A DNA stretch of 64,000 nucleotides, from NCBI GenBank assembly GCA_963819785.1, contig CAWFXW010000022.1:186001-250000 (forward strand), read 5' to 3'. The notes under the pieces were generated by a model. That model made no database searches. It saw only the letters and a program-made list of their open reading frames with translations, and was not told the origin of the DNA. Of the stretch, positions 1 to 8,563 are shown one piece after another (position 1 is the stretch's first letter; each line of letters opens with the position of its first letter). The stretch comes from Palsa-504 sp963819785. GTDB taxonomy: Bacteria; Actinomycetota; Actinomycetes; Streptosporangiales; Streptosporangiaceae. The translations under genes and the position numbers were made by a program.

Positions 1-737
1 CCGGGCGGTACGAGACGTTGCTGCCGCCGACCGCCGTCTCCGACCTGCTGGTCTACCTGTACTGGTCGGCCGGGGCCAAGGACGCCGCGGACGGACGGAC
101 GGTGTTCAGCAAGGCCGGCGGCGGGACACGGGTCGGCGAGCAGTTGTCCACGCAGCCGGTCACGCTGTCCAGTGACCCGCGGGCGGCCGGGCTCGGCTGC
201 GCGCCGTTCGTGATCGCGCACGCGTCCGGCTCCGACTCCTCGGTCTTCGACAACGGGCTGGCGCTGAACCCGACCGCCTGGATCCAGGACGGCACGCTGG
301 CCGCCCTGCACTCCTCACGGCACTCCGCGGCGCTGGCCGGGCTGCCGTTCACGCCCGCCATCGACAACCTGACCTTCGCAGTGCGCACTTCCGGCTCGTC
401 TCCCGCCGCCCCGGCCCTGGAGGAGATGATCGCGTCCACCGGCCGCGCGCTGCTGCTGACCTGCCTGTGGTACATCCGCGAGGTCGACCCGCAGGTCCTG
501 CTGCTCACCGGGCTGACCAGGGACGGGGTGTACCTGGTGGAGAACGGCGAGGTGGTCGGCGCGGTGAACAACTTCAGGTTCAACGAGTCGCCGGTGGGCA
601 TGCTCGGGCGGCTGCTCGAGGTCGGCGCCACCGCGCCGACCCTGCCACGCGAGTGGGGTGACTATTTCAACCGCGCCGCGATGCCGCCGGTGCGGGTCGA
701 GGGTTTCAACATGTCCTCGGTGAGCCAGGCCAGTTAG
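1..737 (+). CDS. TldD/PmbA (TldE)-family metalloprotease-like protein, C-terminal part
   Basis: The frame is open from the first bases of the window (codons such as CGG TAC GAG ACG precede the first TTG at 18), so this is the 3' end of a longer gene; about 245 codons remain before TAG at 735-737. The visible part matches the C-terminal domain of TldD/PmbA proteins: an acidic-aromatic stretch with LLVYLYW near the start and the conserved block TGLTRDGVYLVENGE followed by VNNFRFNESP. TldD and TldE form a heteromeric cytosolic protease that matures or degrades small peptides. The HExxxH motif belongs to the TldD partner and would not be expected here. The partner gene, if adjacent, lies upstream of the window. 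Family is clear; TldE rather than TldD is inferred. Confidence 0.85.
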   Translation, partial: GRYETLLPPTAVSDLLVYLYWSAGAKDAADGRTVFSKAGGGTRVGEQLSTQPVTLSSDPRAAGLGCAPFVIAHASGSDSSVFDNGLALNPTAWIQDGTLAALHSSRHSAALAGLPFTPAIDNLTFAVRTSGSSPAAPALEEMIASTGRALLLTCLWYIREVDPQVLLLTGLTRDGVYLVENGEVVGAVNNFRFNESPVGMLGRLLEVGATAPTLPREWGDYFNRAAMPPVRVEGFNMSSVSQAS

Positions 738-786
738 GGGCTGGGGCGGGCTCGCGGCACCGGGCAGCGGGGCATACCGTGGAAGG

Positions 787-1155
787 ATGAGGTTGGGTCA
801 CGCTGGCCGCGGACAGTCGCAGGTGCACCTGGTCACGCAGGCACGGCGCTCGCTGTCCGACGACATCAACTTCAGGCAGCGCAGGTACCTGCTGATGATG
901 GGCATCCGGGCCCTCTGCTTCGTAATCGCCGTGGTTATGTTCGTCAATCACCTGGGCTGGCTCACCGTCATACCCGCCGTCGGCGCTATCGTCATTCCGT
1001 ATTTCGCCGTGGTCTTCGCCAACGGCGGCCGGGAGCCGAGCAACACCCGCGGCTTCATGGAGTACCAGCCCCGCCTGCCCGCGACCCGTGACCCGGCGGG
1101 CCCCTCCGCAGAAAACGGCCATCGGCCCGCAAGGCCTGGTAGCGGCGACAACTGA
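787..1155 (+). CDS. DUF3099 family small membrane protein
   Basis: This is a 122-aa protein. An N-terminal segment VHLVTQARRSLSDD is followed by a basic RQRRYLLMMGIR stretch and two hydrophobic segments (about residues 35-54 and 58-77), then a Pro/Arg-rich tail. This layout is that of the actinobacterial DUF3099 family, whose function is unknown. It begins 50 bp after the TldD/PmbA-family gene and may share its transcript; a GGAAGG-like ribosome site lies just before the ATG. Membrane location follows from the two hydrophobic helices. No catalytic residues can be recognised. Confidence 0.75.
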   Translation: MRLGHAGRGQSQVHLVTQARRSLSDDINFRQRRYLLMMGIRALCFVIAVVMFVNHLGWLTVIPAVGAIVIPYFAVVFANGGREPSNTRGFMEYQPRLPATRDPAGPSAENGHRPARPGSGDN

Positions 1156-1199
1156 TTCCGCTGCTCAGCCTCCTCCCGAGATCTGGTCGTAATTGGGTC

Positions 1200-1231
1200 T
1201 TGACACACTGGGGGGTGTTTCCGTGTAGCAT
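1200..1231 (+). promoter_or_regulatory. Possible promoter ahead of tandem hairpins
   Basis: TTGACA at 1200-1205 is a perfect -35 hexamer. TAGCAT at 1226-1231, preceded by TG, resembles an extended -10 element, but the 20-bp spacing is longer than ideal. Transcription would start near 1238, just before the stem-loops. No coding sequence follows, so an untranslated RNA is possible. Confidence 0.3.
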
Positions 1232-1271
1232 TCATATCGGTGCTCTGGTCCCCCGTCGGAGCGCCGCTGCC

Positions 1272-1374
1272 GGCGTTCCGGGCCCCCGTCGGAACGCCGA
1301 TGATCGCGACGCCGGGTGGTTTGCCCCCGTAGCCACCCGGCGTCGCCCTATGCTCGGGCCCTTTTCAAGGGCCC
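1272..1374 (+). other. Three tandem perfect stem-loops, candidate structured RNA or terminator array
   Basis: Stem 1 pairs 1272-1280 with 1290-1298 (9 bp, 9-nt loop). Stem 2 pairs 1306-1319 with 1333-1346 (14 bp, 13-nt loop). Stem 3 pairs 1356-1363 with 1367-1374 (8 bp, 3-nt loop). All are perfect by eye. A near-duplicate of the stem 1 region (cccccgtcgga) occurs just upstream at about 1249. No U-tract follows stem 3, so a classical terminator is not obvious. Confidence 0.45.
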
Positions 1375-1400
1375 TCGCCATTGGCTCGCAGTGCTTTTAC

Positions 1401-1428
1401 GGGGGGACGACCCCCCGGACCCCCCGCG
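1401..1428 (+). repeat. Dispersed GC-rich palindromic element, copy 1
   Basis: This 28-bp core is made of alternating G6 and C6 runs. It differs at one base from the copy at 7727-7754 and is related to inverse-orientation copies at about 28766-28803 and 32274-32318. The flank agtgctttta to its left also resembles the flank of those two copies. This is the only copy in non-coding DNA. Confidence 0.65.
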
Positions 1429-1621
1429 TGGCCCCCCTGTGTACGGCGGCTGGGGTCGGACGCCTTCTTCTGTGGGGGGCCTCTGTTACCCCTCTGGATC
1501 TACCCCTCTGGATGGGCTTCTGGGTTTGACTTTGGTGCACGTGCATTTTGGTGGGGTTGAGATGTGGCTGGTTGGGCTGCGTCGCAGTTAATTCGCAACT
1601 GGGGGTTGGTTGGCCAAGTTT

Positions 1622-1650
1622 GGGTTGGGGTGGCGGGGGCCGGCTGGGGG
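1622..1650 (+). other. G-quadruplex-forming tract
   Basis: Four G runs of three to five bases are separated by loops of 2, 4 and 6 nt, which fits the simple G3+N1-7 rule. It lies downstream of the convergent ends of the DUF3099 region and the ABC operon. Any function is a guess. Confidence 0.3.
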
Positions 1651-1861
1651 CTTGTGATGTGCCCGCGATGTTCGGGTTCTGGGGCGGCTCTGAATGCATT
1701 TTGTATGCAGTGGTTACTCCCGGCAATCAGCAGACGCTTTGAGCGGGGATTCTTAGGGATTCCTGAGGCGTTTTTCGTTATTGGCTAGGCCAAATTCGGG
1801 GGAATGATCAGCGGGCGCTTACTAATGGGCGGGGGTAATGCCACATTGTGGGCGGCGCCCG

Positions 1862-2758
1862 TTATTCGGTCTTGCGGAACTCGGCTATGGCGATAGCGAG
1901 CATCCCGGTTCCCATGACCGCGACCATGGCCAGGGAGAGTCCCAGTGGGACAACCCAGCCGAACCACGTGATGCCGGGGCTCAGGGCCTGCACGGCGACC
2001 GGGCTGACCGACAGATGATCGAAGACCGCGTGGCGCATGGGATCCACGATGTAGGTGATCGGGTCGATACGGGTGAGGACGGTCAGCCAGGCGGGCAGGC
2101 CGTTCAGCGGGTAGAGCGCGCCGGACAGGAAGAACAATGGCAACACCACCATCTGGGTGAGCGCCATGAACGCCTGTATCTGCTTAATCCGGGCGGCCAT
2201 CATGACGCCGAACGCGGTTAGCGTGAACGACAGCAGCAGCAGTTCTCCGACCAGGGTCAGCAGGAGAACCGGATTGTAGGGCACGTGGGCGACACCGGCC
2301 AGGGCCAGGAAGATGACGCCCTGGAAGGTGGCCACCGTGGCACCGCCCAGGATCTTGCCGATCACGATGGCCCACCGCCGCACCGGCGCGACCAGCATCT
2401 CGCGGAGGAAGCCGAACTCCCGGTCCCACACGATCGAGGCGGCCGAGAAGATCGAGGTGAACAGGACCGACATGGCCAGCACGCCCGGGTAGATGAACGT
2501 CCTGAAGTCCACCCCGGCGGGCAGCCCGCGGGAGGCGAGCCGGGACAGGCCGGTGCCGAGCACGAACAGGAACAGGACCGGCTGCACCAGGGACGTGACG
2601 GCCCGCAGCCGGTCAGTGCGGAACCTGATCAGCTCGCGGCGCCAGACGATGCTCACCGCGCGCAGGTCGTGCCGCACGCTGCGCTCGGGCACCGCGACCC
2701 TGATCGTCTCGGTCAGGGCCAGTTCGTCATCGGCGGTCGCGATGTCTCTGGACGCCAT
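1862..2758 (-). CDS. ABC-2 type transporter permease (DrrB-like)
   Basis: This 298-aa protein has a short cytosolic N-terminus and about six membrane segments. It carries the ABC-2 signature region, with FLFVLGTGL after the first helix, FGFLREMLVAPVRRWAI in the connecting loop and PLFFLSGALYPL in the fifth segment. It is the membrane half of an export pump of the daunorubicin-resistance (DrrAB)/lipid-exporter type. The ATPase gene lies 29 bp upstream and the PadR regulator before that, making a regulator-ATPase-permease operon. The substrate cannot be told from sequence; such pumps move drugs, lipids or pigments. Confidence 0.9.
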   Translation of the reverse strand: MASRDIATADDELALTETIRVAVPERSVRHDLRAVSIVWRRELIRFRTDRLRAVTSLVQPVLFLFVLGTGLSRLASRGLPAGVDFRTFIYPGVLAMSVLFTSIFSAASIVWDREFGFLREMLVAPVRRWAIVIGKILGGATVATFQGVIFLALAGVAHVPYNPVLLLTLVGELLLLSFTLTAFGVMMAARIKQIQAFMALTQMVVLPLFFLSGALYPLNGLPAWLTVLTRIDPITYIVDPMRHAVFDHLSVSPVAVQALSPGITWFGWVVPLGLSLAMVAVMGTGMLAIAIAEFRKTE

Positions 2759-2787
2759 CTGCCTACCTCCCTGCCTATCTTCCCTGC

Positions 2788-3765
2788 CTATCTTCGGCCG
2801 AACCGGGTGGCGATCCGGCGGTTGCGGTCGCCGATCGAGGCCTCGGCGTCACGGATCGTCTTGCCCGTGTACGACATGAACACGTCGTCCAGCGAGGGCC
2901 GGGACACGCTCACCGACCGGATGGCCATGGGCAGGCGCGCGAACAGCTGGGGCACGAAGTGCTCGCCGGATTCGACGGAGAACGTCACCAGGTTCTCGTG
3001 CACGCCCGCCTCGATGCCGAACACCTCGTCCAGCTCCTTGATCGCCGCCTGGTCGTCGGCCGTGCTGATCTGCACCCGGTCCTTACCGATGGAGGCCTTC
3101 AGCGCCTCCGGCGTGTCGATCGCGACGATCTGGCCGTGGTCGATGATGGCGATCCGGTCGCAGTTCTCCGCCTCGTCCATGTAGTGCGTGGTGAGGAAGA
3201 TCGTGATGTCCTCGCGCTGCTTCAGGTCGTTGATGTACTCCCAGATCGACACCCTGGTCTGCGGGTCCAGGCCCACCGTGGGCTCGTCGAGGAACAGCAC
3301 CCGCGGCGCGTGCAGCAGGCCGCGGGCGATCTCCAGCCGCCGTTGCATCCCGCCGGAGTAGGTGGATACCACGTTGCCGCGCCGGTCCCACAGGCCGACC
3401 ATCTCCAGCACCTGGCGCAGCCGAGGCCCGAACGCCGCCTTGGGCACCCCGTACAGGTCGGCGTGGAAACGCAGGTTCTGCTCCCCCGTCAGGTAGTTGT
3501 CCAGGGTGGTGTCCTGGAACACCAGCCCGATGTTGCGGCGTACGGTGTCGCGTTCCCTTACCACGTCGTGGCCTGCCACCCTGGCGGAACCCGAGGTGGG
3601 ATCCGCCAGGGTGCACAGGATCTTGATCGTGGTGGACTTGCCGGCGCCGTTCGGGCCGAGAAACCCGAACGTCTCCCCGGCAGCGACCTCGAAGTCGATG
3701 CCGCGGACGGCATCGATCTCGCCGTACTTCTTGGTCAGCGCGCTGACCTCGATTGCCTTCGTCAC
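2788..3765 (-). CDS. ABC transporter ATP-binding protein (DrrA-like)
   Basis: The 325-aa ATPase starts at GTG 3765, two bases after the PadR stop codon; upstream frame extension was rejected because it overlaps the regulator. Walker A is GPNGAGKST (37-45), Q-loop Gln84, signature YSGGMQRRLEIA (about 136-147), Walker B VLFLDEPT (156-163), and a C-terminal DrrA-type extension follows (about 220-325). It energises the adjacent permease in drug or lipid export. Tight coupling to the regulator gene suggests autoregulated resistance or stress export. Confidence 0.92.
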   Translation of the reverse strand: MTKAIEVSALTKKYGEIDAVRGIDFEVAAGETFGFLGPNGAGKSTTIKILCTLADPTSGSARVAGHDVVRERDTVRRNIGLVFQDTTLDNYLTGEQNLRFHADLYGVPKAAFGPRLRQVLEMVGLWDRRGNVVSTYSGGMQRRLEIARGLLHAPRVLFLDEPTVGLDPQTRVSIWEYINDLKQREDITIFLTTHYMDEAENCDRIAIIDHGQIVAIDTPEALKASIGKDRVQISTADDQAAIKELDEVFGIEAGVHENLVTFSVESGEHFVPQLFARLPMAIRSVSVSRPSLDDVFMSYTGKTIRDAEASIGDRNRRIATRFGRR

Positions 3766-3767
3766 AC

Positions 3768-4415
3768 CTACGCGTCCTGTTCCGTGTCCCCGTCGTCTGC
3801 GGCGAGGATACGGTACAGGGCCTTGCGGGTTTCGGCCAGGACCTTGCTGGCCTGCTGGACCTGGACCGCCGTGCCGGCCTGGGCCACCTGCACAGTGGCC
3901 ATGGCCACGTTGCGGGCCAGGTTGTGCAGCTGGACCGCGGCGTCGTCGACGCTGCCGGTCACGGCGTCCCAGGAGGCCCTGAGCTCGTCGGCGTGAGCCT
4001 GGACGTAGGCCCGGCCCTCGTCGGTCAGCGTGTAGTTCCTCCTGCGGTCCTCGCCGGCCGCCGCCGCCGTGATCAGGCCCTCGTCTTCCAGTTGCTGCAG
4101 CGCCGGGTACACCGACCCCGCACTCGGCCGCCACACGCCCTGCGTGCGCTCACCGATTTCCTGGATGATCTGGTAGCCGTTCCACGCTTGCCCCTCGCCC
4201 AGCAGGTCGAGGATCGCGGCGCGGACGTCACCGCGCCGCACGCGCGGCCCGCGGCCTCCAGGACCACGGAACCTCGGCGGCCCGAACGGTCCGCCGCGCA
4301 TCTCGAACTGAAACGGGCCCGGGCCCCACGGTCCGGGGCCGCCGCGCATCCGGGCGCGCCCTCGCGCATGCCCGCGGTGTCCTTCTCGGGGATCTCCCCA
4401 TTCTTCGTTATGCAT
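3768..4415 (-). CDS. PadR family transcriptional regulator
   Basis: The 215-aa protein begins with an unusual 60-residue Gly/Pro/Arg/His-rich region, then a PadR winged helix (about 62-135: ILDLLGEGQAWNGYQIIQEI, SAGSVYPALQQLEDEGLI, RRRNYTLTDEG) and a C-terminal helical dimerisation arm. It is the first gene of the ABC exporter operon. PadR proteins usually repress such pumps and release DNA on ligand binding. The CGATATATCG palindrome at 4471-4480 is a candidate operator. The disordered basic N-terminus is common in actinobacterial PadR proteins but its role is unknown. Confidence 0.9.
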   Translation of the reverse strand: MHNEEWGDPREGHRGHARGRARMRGGPGPWGPGPFQFEMRGGPFGPPRFRGPGGRGPRVRRGDVRAAILDLLGEGQAWNGYQIIQEIGERTQGVWRPSAGSVYPALQQLEDEGLITAAAAGEDRRRNYTLTDEGRAYVQAHADELRASWDAVTGSVDDAAVQLHNLARNVAMATVQVAQAGTAVQVQQASKVLAETRKALYRILAADDGDTEQDA

Positions 4416-4470
4416 TGTGATACTCCTTGGAAGTCTCTAGATCGCTTCTCGATCCTTGTTGTTAGGTTAA

Positions 4471-4480
4471 CGATATATCG
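4471..4480. promoter_or_regulatory. Palindrome CGATATATCG, candidate PadR operator
   Basis: A perfect 10-bp palindrome sits in AT-richer DNA 56-65 bp before the padR start codon, where an autoregulatory site would be expected. No second copy was found, so the assignment is positional only. Confidence 0.3.
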
Positions 4481-4543
4481 GCATCGATCGGAAGGCAAGG
4501 CCCGGCTCAAGATCTTTTGCTGCTTAACGGAGGGGTGGGCCGT

Positions 4544-4571
4544 GGTGCGTGGTGCGTGGTGCGTGGTGCGT
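4544..4571 (+). repeat. Four perfect tandem GGTGCGT heptamers
   Basis: Units occupy 4544-4550, 4551-4557, 4558-4564 and 4565-4571. The array lies in non-coding DNA and could vary in copy number between strains. Confidence 0.7.
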
Positions 4572-4833
4572 GCGTGGCGGCTGTTAGGTGGCCTGGGGAT
4601 CGTGAGTCGGCGAGGACGGTCCGGTCGGCTGAAGGGGAGCACCCGCGTCTCTTGGCCTTTCGGAAAGGCGAAGGCGTTTTGGGGGTTGTGGCACACGGGC
4701 CCCGAACCGAGCCGCGCGGAACCACGTAGGATGCACATCCTGGCCGGAAGAGCCATCAGCGTGTGACATCGATTCAGCTCGGCCTGATAACGCGTGTGAC
4801 GCGATAGGCCGGCTGGGCTTGCGGTGTACGGCG

Positions 4834-4873
4834 GGGTTACGGGCGGGACGGCAGGGTTACGGGCGGGACGGCA
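4834..4873 (+). repeat. Perfect 20-bp tandem duplication
   Basis: The unit at 4834-4853 (starting gggttacggg) is repeated exactly at 4854-4873. It ends two bases before the stop codon of the minus-strand cupin gene at 4876. Confidence 0.7.
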
Positions 4874-4875
4874 GG

Positions 4876-5448
4876 CTATGGGCGGATCGCGAGGGTGTAT
4901 TCGCGGCGGATGCTGTTGCCGAGGCGGGAGATGTCGGCGCCGTAGATGTGCATGGAGACGGCTACGGTGTCGCCGGTGTTGCGGACCCGGTGGATATCGC
5001 CGGGCGGGGCGAAGCCGCTCACTGAACCGGTCGAGTTCACGTTGCGGGCGGCGAGCCGGAGCCCTTGGCCATTACCGGTGAGGGCGAAGATCTCCTCGTA
5101 CTCACGACCCTGCAGGACGCCGGTCACGCACCAGGCCACATGGTCGTGGATGACCGTCTCCTGCCCGGGGAGCCAGACCATGGCCGCGATCGAGAACGAG
5201 CCGTCGGGCTCGCTGTGGAGCAGGTGGCTCTGATAGCAGGACGGGTCGCCCTGGCGCAGCCGGGCGGGAAGCAGATCCACCGGGTCGGGAAGGTTGGCGC
5301 GCAGGGCACACGCGACGCGATCGGCGGTCTTCTGCCAGCCCAGGGCCAGGCGTACTTCGGCGCGGACCGCCCGCACGAGGGCGTCCGGACACATCCCGGT
5401 CGGCTGCGCCGGGATCGCGAGAGCAGTATCCGTGCTGGTCAGTGACAT
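4876..5448 (-). CDS. Cysteine dioxygenase type I family cupin
   Basis: The 190-aa form starting at ATG 5448 is preferred because GGGAGG lies just upstream; an earlier in-frame start has no such site. The cupin motif VIHDHVAWCVTGVLQG gives His101 and His103, and PGDIHRVRNTG gives His153: the three-His iron site of cysteine dioxygenases. The family oxidises cysteine to cysteine sulfinate in the cytosol; bacterial members also act on other thiols such as 3-mercaptopropionate. The gene is monocistronic, between the ABC exporter region and helY. Substrate is not certain. Confidence 0.82.
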   Translation of the reverse strand: MSLTSTDTALAIPAQPTGMCPDALVRAVRAEVRLALGWQKTADRVACALRANLPDPVDLLPARLRQGDPSCYQSHLLHSEPDGSFSIAAMVWLPGQETVIHDHVAWCVTGVLQGREYEEIFALTGNGQGLRLAARNVNSTGSVSGFAPPGDIHRVRNTGDTVAVSMHIYGADISRLGNSIRREYTLAIRP

Positions 5449-5486
5449 GACACCTCCCTGGTGAGGATCCCAGGTTAGCGACCGTC

Positions 5487-5500
5487 GGTGTATTAACACC
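5487..5500. promoter_or_regulatory. Inverted repeat GGTGT-ATTA-ACACC upstream of the cupin gene
   Basis: Perfect 5-bp arms around an AT-rich centre sit 39 bp upstream of the cupin ATG, in the gap to helY. It looks like a small dimeric repressor site; no linked regulator gene is visible. Confidence 0.3.
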
Positions 5501-5556
5501 AATGCCAATCCGTCGGTGAACCGATAGGCAGCATCGATCAATGCTGATCGCACTGG

Positions 5557-8533
5557 CTAGTCGGCGACTGCGGAGTAGGCGATGACGCCGCGGCGCATCG
5601 CGTCGATCGCGGTCCGGGCGGTCGCGGACAGGCTGCGGGGCGTCCGGCCGTCGGTGACCGCGGGCACGGCGGCGGGGCCGGGCTCCGTGGAGGCAGCGCG
5701 CTCTGGGGCGCGCTCTGGGGCGGGGGCGCGCTCTGGGGCGGGGGTGGCGGAGGCGATCTGGTCTAGGAGGTCGATGAGCTGCTTGACCGAGCGGACGAAG
5801 TCGCCGGGGGTCAGGTCGGGTGATTCGTCCAGGACGGTTTCCAGCTTGACGCCGCGGGCCCAGCGGTAAGCGGCCCACGCGAAGCCGAAGTCCGGTTCGC
5901 GCAGGAACGACAGGTCGTTATCCTTCTCCAGCTGGTCGAGCTCGCTCCAGGTCCGGACCATCTCGGCCAGCACGTCCGGCGCGCGGCCCTTGGGCAGCCG
6001 GGGCGGATGGGTGTCGTCCGGCTGCCGCGACTCGAAGGAGAGGGCCGACACGCAGGCGGCGAGTTCGGCCGGGGACAGGCCGTCCCACAGGCCGCGGCGC
6101 ATGCATTCGGCCGCCAGCAGGTCCAGTTCGGAGTACAGGCCCGCCAGGCGGCGCCCGTCCGCGGTGACCATGTCGCCGTCCAGGTAGCCGAGCCGCTCCA
6201 GGACGCGGCACACCCGGTCGAAGGTGCGGGCGATGACGTGTGAACGGCCAGCCACCCGGTGCTCGAGCGTCTCGGTCTCGCGGGCCAGCCGGAGGTAGCG
6301 CTCGGCGTACCGGGCGTGATCCTCGCGATCCGGGCAGTCGTGGCAGGGATGCCGACGCAGGCGGCGCCGGAGCTCGGCTATCTCCTCCGGCCCCTCGTCG
6401 TGGTCGGCGTACCCGTCGTCCGCGGGACGGACCCGGCCCTTGGCCGCCCTGCTCGAGCCCGGCCCGCCCGGCCAGCCTGTTCCGCATGGTGGCCGCGAGG
6501 TCCTTGCGGTGCTCCGGTGACCGCGGGCTGAACCAGCTGGGAATCCGGATCTTGTCGATCACCTCGGGCGGCACCGGGAAGTCGGCGACCGCCAGCCGCT
6601 TGACCTGCCGTCCTTCGGTGAGCACGAGCGGTCCCGGCCCGGCGGGCCGCCCGTTCCCGGCATCGGCGGCCTGGTCGGCGGGCGCCCGGTGACCGTTGCC
6701 GTTGCGTCCGCCCGGACCGCGGCCGGTGCTGGCCCCGCGGCCCTGGTGCAGGCCGGGCTGCAGAACGACGGCCAGGCCCGCGCGCCTGCCGCCGGGCACG
6801 CGGATGATGTCGCCGGGACGCAGCAGCGCGAGCGACCGGACCGCCTCGGCCCGGCGGGAGCTGGCCCGAGCCCGGGACAGGTCACCCTCGCGGTAGGACA
6901 GCGTCCTGCGCAACTGGGCGTACTCGGCGAAGTCGCCCTTCTCGCAGGTCATGGCGGCGGCCAGGTCGTCCATCGTCTGGTGATTCTTGCGGACCTGCCG
7001 GGCCAAGCCGACGACACCGCGGTCGGCCTGGAACTGCGCGAACGAGGACTCGAGCAGGGCTGCGGCGCGGGCCCGGCCGGCCCAGCCCGTCAGGTTGACG
7101 GCCATGTTGTAGGAGGGCCGGAAGCTGGAGTTCAGCGGGTAGGTTCGGGTGCTGGCCAGGCCGGCCACCGCGCCGGGGTCCATCCCCGGCTGCCACAGCA
7201 CGACCGCGTGCCCTTCAACGTCGATGCTGCGCCGGCCCGCGCGCCCGGTCAACTGGGTGTACTCCCCCGCGGTCAGGTTCGCGTGGGTCTCGCCGTTCCA
7301 CTTGTCGAGCTTCTCGATGACCACGGTCCTGGCCGGCATGTTGATGCCGAGGGCGAGGGTCTCGGTCGCGAACACCGCGCGTACCAGCCCGGCGGCGAAC
7401 AGTTCCTCGACCACTTCCTTGAAGGCGGGCAGCATCCCAGCGTGATGGGCGGCGATGCCGCGGCGTAGCCCGTCGAGCCACTCGCCGTAGCCCAGCACGA
7501 TCAGGTCCTCGGGCGGGATCTCCGCGGTGCGGCGCTCGGCGGTCTGCTGGATCACCTCGGCCTCTTCCGGCGTGGTGAGCCGCAGCCCGGCGGCCAGGCA
7601 CTGCTGGACCGCCGCGTCGCAGCCGGCCCGGCTGAAGATGAACGTGATCGCGGGCAGCAGCCCGCTGGCGTCCAGGCGGGAGATCACGTCGGGCCGGTAG
7701 GCGAGCGGGAACCGCGGTGCTCGCCTGGGGGGACGACCCCCCGGGCCCCCCGCGAGGGCACGCCGCCCGCCCCGCCCGGGGCGGGGCGGGGCTTTGCGCT
7801 CGATCCAGGTATCGCGCTGGGCCACCCGGAGCAGTTCGGGGTTGACCCGGGTGTGGTCGTCGTCGGTGAACAGGTCGTATAGCCGGTTTCCGGCCAGCAC
7901 GTGCTGCCACAGCGGTACGGGCCGGTGCTCGTCCACGATGACCGTGGTCCCGCCGCGGACCTGGTCGAGCCACTCGCCGAACTCCTCGGCGTTGCTCACC
8001 GTCGCGGACAGGGCCGCCACCCGCACTGACTCCGGCAGGTGGATGATGACTTCCTCCCAGACCGCGCCGCGTGAGGAGTCGGCCAGGTAGTGCACCTCGT
8101 CGAGGACGACGTAGCCGAGGCCGGCCAGCGCGGGCGACCCGGTGTAGAGCATGTTCCGCAGCACCTCGGTGGTCATCACCACCACCGGCGCGTCGCCGTT
8201 GATGCTGTTGTCCCCGGTGAGCAGGCCTACCGTGTCGTGGTCGTATCGCCGGACCAGGTCGGTGTACTTCTGGTTGGACAGCGCCTTGATCGGCGTGGTG
8301 TAGAAGCACTTGCGGCCCTGGGCCAGAGCCAGGTGCACGGCGAACTCGCCGACCACGGTCTTGCCCGATCCGGTGGGCGCGGCGACCAGCACGCCGTCGC
8401 CCGTGCCCAGCGCGCGGCACGCCTCCACCTGGAAGTCGTCGAAGTCGAAGTCGTAGAGCCCGCGGAAGGCGGCGAGCTCCGGGTCTGACTGTCGTTCGCG
8501 GGACGCGGCGTACCGTTCCGCGGGAGTGGTCAT
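5557..8533 (-). pseudogene. helY: HelY-like DEAD/DEAH-box RNA helicase, frameshifted
   Basis: The helicase starts at ATG 8533. Walker A is APTGSGKT (52-59), the DEVH box lies at 145-148, motif III SAT at 176-178, and motif VI QLTGRAGRR further on, as in Mtr4/Ski2-type RNA helicases. The frame is lost between about 6425 and 6460: from there the conserved continuation (RRHPCHDCPDREDHARYAER, then the DSHCT-like C-terminal region ending at 5557) is in another frame. The total of 2,977 bases is one more than a multiple of three, so one extra base restores a 991-aa protein. A dispersed GC-rich element (7727-7754) is read in frame as GGPGGRPPRR. It lies directly after tatC, its usual actinobacterial neighbour. 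Either a recent pseudogene or an assembly error. Confidence 0.85.
7727..7754 (+). repeat. Dispersed GC-rich palindromic element, copy 2 (inside helY)
   Basis: Matches copy 1 (1401-1428) at 27 of 28 positions. It lies in frame within the helicase, in a low-complexity loop between IERKAPPRPGR and FPLAYRPDVISR, so the helicase core is not interrupted. Confidence 0.65.
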
Positions 8534-8563
8534 GGGCTACAGCCTAGGTGGGGAACCGGGCCG

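Larger units (their letters stand above)
1156..1861. other. 706-bp intergenic region without a credible gene
   Basis: The open frames here lack ribosome sites and change with the low-complexity composition, so no gene is called. The stretch holds a promoter-like sequence (1200-1231), three tandem stem-loops (1272-1374), a copy of a dispersed GC-rich element (1401-1428), a 14-bp tandem duplication of tacccctctggat (1487-1513), a TGCACGTGCA palindrome (1536-1545) and a G-rich tract able to form a quadruplex (1622-1650). From about 1500 to 1690 the plus strand is strikingly rich in G and T. The right end contains the 3' side of the minus-strand ABC operon. Confidence 0.7.
4416..4875. other. 460-bp intergenic region upstream of padR and downstream of the cupin gene
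   Basis: No credible gene. The padR-proximal side is relatively AT-rich with an operator-like palindrome (4471-4480). The middle holds four tandem GGTGCGT heptamers (4544-4571) and a small AGGATGCACATCCT inverted repeat (4728-4741). The cupin-proximal side holds a perfect 20-bp tandem duplication (4834-4873). Confidence 0.6.

Noticed and set aside
1200..1742. Open frames of 64-109 codons in the 1.2-1.7 kb stretch
   Set aside because: No ribosome site, strongly skewed GT-rich composition, and overlap with hairpins and a repeat element; not supported as genes.
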